From VGRW01 sp031396695 (GTDB lineage Bacteria; Myxococcota_A; UBA9160; SZUA-336): DNA of 64,000 bases. The DNA is taken from NCBI GenBank assembly GCA_031396695.1, contig JANNLG010000199.1:13291-77290 (forward strand). The letters run 5' to 3'. A model generated the notes under the pieces. It had not been told where the DNA came from, did not search any database, and worked only from the letters and a program-made list of their open reading frames with translations. Position numbers and translations under genes: made by a program. Positions 25,344 to 31,008 of this stretch are shown one piece after another. Numbering within the stretch: position 1 is the first letter of the stretch; the number at the start of each line of letters is the position of its first letter.

Positions 25344-25376
25344 AGGGCCCTGCGATGAAAATCGCAGGGCCCTTTG
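25344..25376 (+). terminator. intrinsic-type terminator hairpin
   Basis: A perfect 13-bp stem (25344-25356 with 25361-25373) capped by a GAAA tetraloop and followed by a short T run (TTT, then GCG). On the minus strand no T run follows, so it works best for plus-strand transcripts. Confidence 0.7.
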
Positions 25377-25403
25377 CGTCTCACTCGCCAGCCTCTTCAG
25401 TCG

Positions 25404-26147
25404 CTAGTGGATCGTCGGGCGATCGTCGTCGGAGTTCCGCTTGCGCTCGAACTCCTCGCGACGCACGGCGCGCAGCCGGTTTCTCATGCGCATCCGGTGC
25501 CAGCGGTACTTCAGCGTGCGAAGGCCGAGCACACGCTGCACTTCCGCGCGCAGCAGCAGCGCGGCGACCACCACGCCGCCGAGATGACCGACCGTGCTCA
25601 CGTTTCCCTGACCGCCCATCGCGAGCTGGATCGCGAACAAAAATGGAATGAACCAGATCGCGCGCATGGGGATGGGCGGGAACAGCAGCATGATCGTGCG
25701 GTCGGGCCAGAGCAGGCTGAACGCCGTGAGCACGCCGTAGATCGCGCCCGATGCGCCGAGCGTCGGCGCCCACTCGCCGATCAGCGCGTTCCAGCCCAGG
25801 ATGATCAGACCCGCGCCGGTGCCGCAGAGCAGGTAGAAGCGCAGGAAGCGCCGCGAGCCCCAGGCCATCTCGAGCTGCCCGCCGAACATCCACAGCGAGA
25901 ACATGTTCATGACCAGGTGCCAGGGCGACTCGGTCGAGTGCAGCCACATGTAGGTGAACGGCTCCCAGATGAAGCCGTGCTGGAACACGCCGGGCACGCT
26001 GACCGCGGCGAACTCGGTGAGCGGAAACCCGTTGCGGCCGACGATCAGCTGCAAGAGCCAGATCACCGCGCAGGCGATCATGATGCGCTGCACCATCGGC
26101 GTCATGCCCGGCATTCCACCTCCGGAGTACCTGTTCCGGCCATACAC
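25404..26147 (-). CDS. rhomboid-family intramembrane serine protease
   Basis: A 247-residue membrane protein with about six hydrophobic helices. The catalytic Ser lies in TLGASGAIYGVL and the catalytic His in STVGHLGGVVVAALL. HLVMNMFSLWMFGGQLE carries the conserved HxxxN oxyanion region. It cleaves transmembrane substrates within the inner membrane. The cytoplasmic C-terminus is long and very basic (RWHRMRMRNRLRAVRREEFERKR). The start is GTG 26147, where a TAGCCT hexamer lies 7 bases upstream; ATGs at residues 12 and 15 are alternatives. It is monocistronic. Confidence 0.9.
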   Translation of the reverse strand: MYGRNRYSGGGMPGMTPMVQRIMIACAVIWLLQLIVGRNGFPLTEFAAVSVPGVFQHGFIWEPFTYMWLHSTESPWHLVMNMFSLWMFGGQLEMAWGSRRFLRFYLLCGTGAGLIILGWNALIGEWAPTLGASGAIYGVLTAFSLLWPDRTIMLLFPPIPMRAIWFIPFLFAIQLAMGGQGNVSTVGHLGGVVVAALLLRAEVQRVLGLRTLKYRWHRMRMRNRLRAVRREEFERKRNSDDDRPTIH

Positions 26148-26154
26148 GCTTCGG

Positions 26155-26160
26155 AGGCTA
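26155..26160 (-). promoter_or_regulatory. -10 element of the rhomboid gene (leaderless type)
   Basis: TAGCCT on the minus strand, 7 bases before GTG 26147. Confidence 0.4.
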
Positions 26161-26166
26161 GGAAAT

Positions 26167-27066
26167 TCACGCGTGTGCCGCCGGGGCGAGCGCCTCGAGC
26201 GCGCGTTCCGCGCCGGCCTCGTCGAGTCCGGTCAGGTCCACGATCGGCAGCGCGAGCTCGAGCTGCTCGCGCAGGCGCGCGAGCTTGTCGCGGCAGGCCC
26301 GCGGCTCGCCGTATAGGATCGCGCGCTCGATCTCGCCCGCGTCGAGCCCGCGGAACCAGGGCGCGTGGTGGCGATAGTCGCGCGCAGCATCCTCGAAGCT
26401 CGCGCCCGGCCGCGCGAACACCCAGCACCAGGTCGGCAGCGTCCGGCCCAAGCGCTCGCGCAACGGCAGCAAACGCTCGCGCAGCGGCGGCACGTTGGCG
26501 TCCCAGGCGTCGGCGTGACGGCGCACCAGCTCGAGCGCGCGCTCGCCCGCGGCCGAGATCGCGATCGGCACGGGCGTGCTCGCGATCGTGACGCTCGCGC
26601 GCTCGAGCTGCGTGAAGCGGCCGCTGCGCGTCACGACCTGGCCTTCGAGCAGCGGGCGCAGCGCGTCGAGCAGCTCGTCGAGGCGGTCGACCCGCTCGGC
26701 GCCGCCAGGCTCGGGCAGGCCGAGTCGGCGCGACGCGCGCTTCGCGCCCACGCCGAACACCGCCACCAGCCGTCCAGCGCCGAGCTCCTGCAGCGTCGCC
26801 AGGTTGCGCGCGAGCAGCAGCGCATTCCAAAGCAGCGGGAAGTGGATCGCGCCGACGCGCGCGCGCGTGGTCGCGAGCAGCGTCGCGGCCGTGAGCGCGG
26901 TGGAGTCGTAGACCGGCCGGACCGGATCCGCCTGCGCGAATGCGGCATCGCCGTCGACCTGAACCAGCGAGTAGCCGAGCGCGTCGGCGCGGCGCGCGAG
27001 CCGCAACACGGCTTCGAGCCGGAGCCAGTGCGCGGTGATCGCGACGCCGAGCGGCGCCGCGATCAT
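26167..27066 (-). CDS. LLM-class flavin-dependent oxidoreductase
   Basis: A 299-residue luciferase-like TIM barrel. The N-terminus reads LGVAITAHWLRLEAVLRLARRADALGY. It continues with TTRARVGAIHFPLLWNALLLARNLATLQEL and the C-terminal region has ILYGEPRACRDKLARLRE. These features fit F420- or FMN-dependent LLM enzymes, which oxidise diverse substrates; cofactor and substrate are not determinable here. The ATG overlaps the Nudix stop (ATGA), so the two form an operon. It ends 19 bases before the rhomboid start. Confidence 0.8.
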   Translation of the reverse strand: MIAAPLGVAITAHWLRLEAVLRLARRADALGYSLVQVDGDAAFAQADPVRPVYDSTALTAATLLATTRARVGAIHFPLLWNALLLARNLATLQELGAGRLVAVFGVGAKRASRRLGLPEPGGAERVDRLDELLDALRPLLEGQVVTRSGRFTQLERASVTIASTPVPIAISAAGERALELVRRHADAWDANVPPLRERLLPLRERLGRTLPTWCWVFARPGASFEDAARDYRHHAPWFRGLDAGEIERAILYGEPRACRDKLARLREQLELALPIVDLTGLDEAGAERALEALAPAAHA

Positions 27067-27611
27067 CGCGCGCCGTGACGCCGCGCGGCGAAGAACAGCG
27101 CGGCGATCGTCTTTCCATCGCTGATCTCGCCCGCGTCGATCAGCGCCAGCGCGCGCGAGAGCGGCATGATCTCGGTGCGGATCACCTCGTGCTGCTCGTG
27201 CGCGGTCTCGCCCGCGACCAGGTCGTATGCGCAGAACAGCTGGATGCGCTCGTCCGTGAAGCCGGGCGTGGTGAGAATCTCGCCGGTCCGCTCGAGCCGC
27301 CCGGCGCGGTAGCCGGTCTCTTCGGCGAGCTCGCGTGCGGCGCAGATCGCGGGATCCTCGCCCGCGTCGAGCTTGCCCGCCGGCACCTCCCAGATCGTCC
27401 CACCGGCCGCGTGCCGGAACTGGCGCAGCAGGACGATCCGCTCGCGATCGAGGAACGGCACCACCGCCGCCGCGCCCGGGTGGTGCAGGATCGCGAGCTC
27501 CGCGCGCTGGCCGCCCGGCAGCACGACCGTGTCCAGACCGAACGAGCCGACACTGCCCTCCCAGAGCACGCGCCGCGCGATCAGCCGTACGTCTCCGTCG
27601 CCTTCGCTCAT
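27063..27611 (-). CDS. Nudix hydrolase, ADP-ribose pyrophosphatase-like
   Basis: A 182-residue hydrolase. The Nudix box GKLDAGEDPAICAARELAEETGY (about residues 79-101) has the GX5EX7REUXEEXGU metal-binding pattern. WEGSVGSFGLDTVVLPGG and VVPFLDRERIVLLRQFR match the ADP-ribose/ADP-sugar pyrophosphatase group (NudF-like), which splits nucleoside diphosphate sugars. It is cotranslated with the LLM oxidoreductase. Its start region faces the divergent 27645 gene; a TAGCTT hexamer lies 9 bases upstream of its ATG. Confidence 0.88.
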   Translation of the reverse strand: MSEGDGDVRLIARRVLWEGSVGSFGLDTVVLPGGQRAELAILHHPGAAAVVPFLDRERIVLLRQFRHAAGGTIWEVPAGKLDAGEDPAICAARELAEETGYRAGRLERTGEILTTPGFTDERIQLFCAYDLVAGETAHEQHEVIRTEIMPLSRALALIDAGEISDGKTIAALFFAARRHGAR

Positions 27612-27620
27612 GCCCGGCCG

Positions 27621-27626
27621 AAGCTA
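27621..27626 (-). promoter_or_regulatory. -10 element of the Nudix gene
   Basis: TAGCTT on the minus strand, 9 bases before ATG 27611. It sits 3 bases from the divergent TAGAAT at 27630. Confidence 0.4.
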
Positions 27627-27629
27627 GCC

Positions 27630-27635
27630 TAGAAT
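27630..27635 (+). promoter_or_regulatory. -10 element of the M3-like gene
   Basis: TAGAAT (5/6), 9 bases before ATG 27645, with no ribosome site between. Confidence 0.5.
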
Positions 27636-27644
27636 GCCCGGACG

Positions 27645-28934
27645 ATGACGGACCTGCGCGCGCGCTACGAGTCGTACCGCGAAGCGCGCGTGCGGGTTCG
27701 CCTTGCGTGGCTCGCGGGCGCGAGTGCCGAGCTCGACTACGAGAAGGCGGACGAGGAGCACCTCGACGTGACCAGCGGCGACGCGCTGCCCGCGCTTCGA
27801 GCCGAGGCCGCCGACGCGAGCTTCGAGGAGGCCCGCGAGCGCCACGCGCGCATGATCGCGGCTGTGCAGGCGGCGGTGGTCGCGCGCGAAACACGCGAGC
27901 TGACTGCGCGCGCCCGCGCCCGACCCGACGCCGTCGCGCTGCGCGAGGAGCTGGTCGCGCGCGAGAGCGAGGCGCTGGCCGTGCTCGGCTTCGCGAACGC
28001 ACGCGCCTTCGCCGAGTCGCTGCGGCCCGGCGTCGATTGCGGCGACTGGTCCGCGCAAGCCGACAAGCTGCTCGACGCGACCCGCGCCGCGCACCGCGAC
28101 GCGCGCGATGCCGTTCGGCCGCTGGCCTGGAGCGACGTGCTGCCCGCGTCTCGCCTGCGGCCGGCGCTCGACTTCGCGCTCGCGGGCTTGCACGTGCCGC
28201 TCGAGCGCGCACAGAGTATTCGCGTCGACGACGCGGCGCGTCCGAACCGTCGCGAGCTCGCCTTCGCTAGCGCCCCACGCGTGCCGCGCGAGGTCTGGCT
28301 CGTGTACGCGCCCGGTGCCGGCGTGCCCGCGCTCGACGCGCTCTTCGCCGCGGCGGGCGTCGCGCTGCACGCCGCGTTCACGTCGGAGTCGCTGCCGCTC
28401 GAACGGCGCGCGCTTGGCGATCCGGCGGGCGCGCTCGTCTGGCGCCACTTCCTGCCCTGTCTGCTGACCGAGCCGAGCTTCGCAGAAGAGGGGCCGGCGG
28501 GCGGGCGGTCCGCGGAGTTCTGCTCGGTCCTCCGCGCACACCGAATCGCGGCGGCGCGGCGCGCGGCGGCGCTGGTTCCCTGCGAGCTCGCGCTCGCGGT
28601 GCTCGAGCCGGGCGCGGACCCGCACGGTCTCGAGGGGCTGTACGGCGAACGCGTCGAGGCGGCGCTCGGCCAGGCGCCCGACGAGTCGCGTTTCTTGATC
28701 GAGTGCTCGGCACGGCTTTCCGCGCTGGACGAGCTGCGCGCGCTGGCCGTCGCCGCCGAGCTCGTGCGCCACCTGCGCGATCGCTTCGGCCGGCGCTGGT
28801 GGACGCTGCGCGCGTCCGGCGAGCTCTTGCTCGAGTTGTGGAGCACGGGCACGACCTACACGCCCGAGGCGCTCGCGCGCGAGCTCGGCCTTGCGCAGCC
28901 AGGCGCGGAATCGCTTTCGCGCGCGCTAGTCTGA
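27645..28934 (+). CDS. degenerate M3-family peptidase-like protein
   Basis: A 429-residue soluble protein with the layout of M3 oligopeptidases but no visible zinc site. Where the family has HExxH followed by a downstream Glu, this protein has LFAAAGVALHAAF (residues 233-245). It then reads SLPLERRALGDPAGALVWRHF in place of the usual LGD-xxxTE-containing stretch. The C-terminal WTLRASGELLLELWSTGTTYTPEAL also fits the family. It is probably a pseudo-enzyme that keeps the clam-shell fold for binding. The homology is my pattern judgement. It lies 6 bases before the hydrolase gene. Confidence 0.6.
   Translation: MTDLRARYESYREARVRVRLAWLAGASAELDYEKADEEHLDVTSGDALPALRAEAADASFEEARERHARMIAAVQAAVVARETRELTARARARPDAVALREELVARESEALAVLGFANARAFAESLRPGVDCGDWSAQADKLLDATRAAHRDARDAVRPLAWSDVLPASRLRPALDFALAGLHVPLERAQSIRVDDAARPNRRELAFASAPRVPREVWLVYAPGAGVPALDALFAAAGVALHAAFTSESLPLERRALGDPAGALVWRHFLPCLLTEPSFAEEGPAGGRSAEFCSVLRAHRIAAARRAAALVPCELALAVLEPGADPHGLEGLYGERVEAALGQAPDESRFLIECSARLSALDELRALAVAAELVRHLRDRFGRRWWTLRASGELLLELWSTGTTYTPEALARELGLAQPGAESLSRALV
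28927..28932 (+). promoter_or_regulatory. -10 element of the alpha/beta hydrolase gene
   Basis: TAGTCT at the stop codon of the preceding gene, 8 bases before ATG 28941. Confidence 0.4.
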
Positions 28935-28940
28935 GCGGCC

Positions 28941-29561
28941 ATGGCGTGGAAGGAGCAGATGGTTCCGATTCCCGTGCCGGCGGCCGGACTCACGCTCGAG
29001 GGCGTGTGGCAGAAGGGCGAGCGGCGCGGCGCCGTGATCGCGCCGCCACATCCCGAATACGGCGGCAGCCTCGAGCACCCGGTGATCAGCGAGCTCGCGT
29101 ACGCGCTGTACAAGGCGGGCATCGCGTCGCTGCGCTTCAACTGGCGCGGCGTCGGCGCGAGTCAGGGCTTGATCAGCGGCGACGCGAAGGCGGCCGACGA
29201 GGACTATCTCGCCGCCGTCGACCAGGTCTTCGACACGACCGGCGCACCGGTGATCGCGGCGGGTTACTCGTTCGGCGCGGCGACCGCGCTGCGCGTGGGT
29301 CTGCGCGACACGCGCATCGCCGAGCTGATCCTGATCGCGCCGCCGGTCGCGATGATCGAGTCGCTCGCGCTCGACGAGTTTCGCGGACCCGTGCACGTGA
29401 TCGTCGGCGGACGCGACGCGTACGCGCCGCTCGGTCCGCTGTCGGCGCTGCTCGAAGGCCTGCCGAACGCGAACCTCGACGTGATTCCGAAGGCCGATCA
29501 CTTCTTCGCGTCGCACGGTCTCGCCGAGCTCGTGGAGCTGGTGCGCACCTCCATCTCCTGA
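28941..29561 (+). CDS. alpha/beta hydrolase (dienelactone hydrolase-like)
   Basis: A 206-residue hydrolase. The oxyanion region is GAVIAPPHPEYGGSLEHPV, the nucleophile Ser sits in AAGYSFGAATALR, the Asp in VIVGGRDAYAPLG and the His in KADHFFASH. HPEYGG followed by FNWRGVGASQG is typical of a small bacterial group related to YsgA/dienelactone hydrolases and CocE-like proteins. No signal peptide, so it is cytoplasmic. The substrate is unknown. A -10-like hexamer 8 bases upstream may give it its own leaderless transcript in addition to read-through. Confidence 0.85.
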   Translation: MAWKEQMVPIPVPAAGLTLEGVWQKGERRGAVIAPPHPEYGGSLEHPVISELAYALYKAGIASLRFNWRGVGASQGLISGDAKAADEDYLAAVDQVFDTTGAPVIAAGYSFGAATALRVGLRDTRIAELILIAPPVAMIESLALDEFRGPVHVIVGGRDAYAPLGPLSALLEGLPNANLDVIPKADHFFASHGLAELVELVRTSIS

Positions 29562-29599
29562 GCGCACGCGTCGCTCGCGTACGGCCGTGTCTGGCGACC

Positions 29600-29625
29600 A
29601 AGCGAGCCGCGGGTTCGGCTCGCTT
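29600..29625. repeat. 9-bp inverted repeat: terminator stem or activator binding site
   Basis: AAGCGAGCC (29600-29608) and GGCTCGCTT (29617-29625) form a perfect inverted repeat with an 8-base loop. It could end the hydrolase transcript, though Cs rather than Ts follow. Alternatively it could be the upstream activating site of the sigma-54 promoter, whose predicted start lies about 70 bases downstream. Confidence 0.55.
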
Positions 29626-29658
29626 CCCCCGACGTTCGCGAGTGTCGCCGCGGAGATC

Positions 29659-29672
29659 GGCACGTGACTTGC
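29659..29672 (+). promoter_or_regulatory. sigma-54 (RpoN) promoter
   Basis: CGGCACGTGACTTGCT contains the invariant GG (29659-29660) and GC (29671-29672) separated by exactly 10 bases. It matches GGCACG-N4-TTGC(A/T) with one change, C for T before GG. Transcription would start near 29684, 20 bases before the activator gene. Confidence 0.7.
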
Positions 29673-29703
29673 TCTCTCGTCGGGTCTTTGGAGAGGAGCC
29701 GTC

Positions 29704-31008
29704 ATGGACGAAGGCATTCTGATTCTGGCGGACCGCGCACCCGCGGATCACTCGGCCGAGCGCGGGAGTCATGAGATCGTCGCCGATCGCGAGACCGCCG
29801 CCGCCGCGCTCGGCGCGAGCGCGTACCGGGTGATCTGTCTCGATCACCGCGAGGTCGAGTCCACGCTCTCGGATGCGCGCTGGCTGCGGCGGCGCCGGAA
29901 TCGCCTGCCGGTGATCGCCGTCGTCGATACGGCGGAAGTCGAACGCGCGTCGGAGCTGTTCGCGTGCGGCGTGCAGGAGATCGTCGTGCGCGACGCCTCG
30001 ACCGTCGCCAACCTGCGCGCGCGCGTTGACGAGCTGGTGCGCCGGCGCGAGCCGCGGCCGGCGCTGCGCGCCGCGAGCGGCATCGTCGCGCACAGCGCCG
30101 GAATGCGCGCGTGTCTCGACCTGGTGCGCAAGGCGCAGTCGAGCGACGCGACCGTGCTCTTGCTCGGCGAGACCGGTACCGGCAAGGAGGTGATCGCGCG
30201 CGCGCTGCACGACGGCGGCCGCCGCGCGCGCGGGCCGTTCGTGGCGATCAACTGCGCGGCGTTCCCCGAGTCGCTGCTCGAGAGCGAGCTGTTCGGCCAC
30301 GACCGCGGCGCCTTCACCGGCGCGAACCGCACGCGCCCGGGTCACTTCGTTGCGGCGGGCGGCGGCACACTCTTCCTCGACGAGATCGGCGAAACCTCGC
30401 TCGGCTTCCAGGTGAAGCTCTTGCGCGTGCTGCAGGAGGGCGTGGTGCGCGCACTGGGCGCGCAGCGTGAAACGCGCGTGGACGTGCGCATCGTCGCCGC
30501 GACCAACCGCGACCTCGCGCGCGAGGTCGACCACGGTCGCTTTCGCCGCGATCTCTACTTTCGGCTGAACGTGTTCCCGATCTCTCTGCCGCCTCTGCGT
30601 TCTCGCAACGAAGACGTGGTGCCGCTGGTGCTGCAGTTCCTGGCCGCGAGCGCCGAGCCCACCGATCTGCGCGAAGTCGCGGCCGACGCCCGCCGCCTGC
30701 TCGAGACCTACGCGTGGCCCGGCAACGTGCGCGAGCTCGAGAACGAGGTCGCGCGCATCCTCACGCACGCCGAGGGCGGCAGCGAGATCACGGCACGCAT
30801 GCTCTCGCCGCAGCTTCGCGGCATCTCGCCCGGACTGCCGCGCGACGCGCAGAGCGAGACGCTGCGCGAAGCCGTCTCGCGCTTCGAGTCCTGGTACCTC
30901 TCCCGCTCGCTCGAGCGCAACGCCAACCGCCGCGTCGTCACCGCGCGCGAGCTCGGCATCACGCGCGAGTGTCTGTACAAGAAGCTCAGGCGCTACGGGT
31001 TGCAGTAG
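29704..31008 (+). CDS. sigma-54-dependent transcriptional activator
   Basis: A 434-residue NtrC-type activator. The N-terminal 120 residues look like a degenerate receiver domain (VICLDHREVES, LPVIAVVDTAEVERASELFACG). The AAA domain has Walker A GETGTGKE, the sigma-54-contacting GAFTGAN loop (intact), Walker B GGTLFLDEIG and the arginine-finger region FRRDLYFRLNVFPI. A Fis-type HTH ends the protein (VTARELGITRECLYKKLRRYG). GAGAGGAG precedes the ATG. A sigma-54 promoter lies just upstream, so the gene is probably self-activating. It overlaps convergent hpnN by 23 bases. Confidence 0.93.
   Translation: MDEGILILADRAPADHSAERGSHEIVADRETAAAALGASAYRVICLDHREVESTLSDARWLRRRRNRLPVIAVVDTAEVERASELFACGVQEIVVRDASTVANLRARVDELVRRREPRPALRAASGIVAHSAGMRACLDLVRKAQSSDATVLLLGETGTGKEVIARALHDGGRRARGPFVAINCAAFPESLLESELFGHDRGAFTGANRTRPGHFVAAGGGTLFLDEIGETSLGFQVKLLRVLQEGVVRALGAQRETRVDVRIVAATNRDLAREVDHGRFRRDLYFRLNVFPISLPPLRSRNEDVVPLVLQFLAASAEPTDLREVAADARRLLETYAWPGNVRELENEVARILTHAEGGSEITARMLSPQLRGISPGLPRDAQSETLREAVSRFESWYLSRSLERNANRRVVTARELGITRECLYKKLRRYGLQ

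Larger units (their letters stand above)
25281..25376 (+). ncRNA. putative small RNA of about 95 nt
   Basis: The interval begins about 7 bases after a near-consensus promoter and ends with a strong hairpin terminator at 25344-25376. Internal pairing includes CGGA 25326-25329 with TCCG 25337-25340 around GAGGCAA, enclosed by CTGA 25316-25319 with TCAG 25342-25345. The last pairing would compete with the base of the terminator stem, as in attenuators. It does not contain the 4.5S RNA GGAAG/GCAGCC core and I recognise no known riboswitch. The function is unknown. Confidence 0.55.

Noticed and set aside
25281..25376. 4.5S SRP RNA, CsrA-binding RNA or c-di-GMP riboswitch
   Set aside because: The SRP GGAAG/GCAGCC core is absent, only one GGA motif is present, and the minus-strand GACGCAAAG resemblance is not followed by the rest of a c-di-GMP aptamer.
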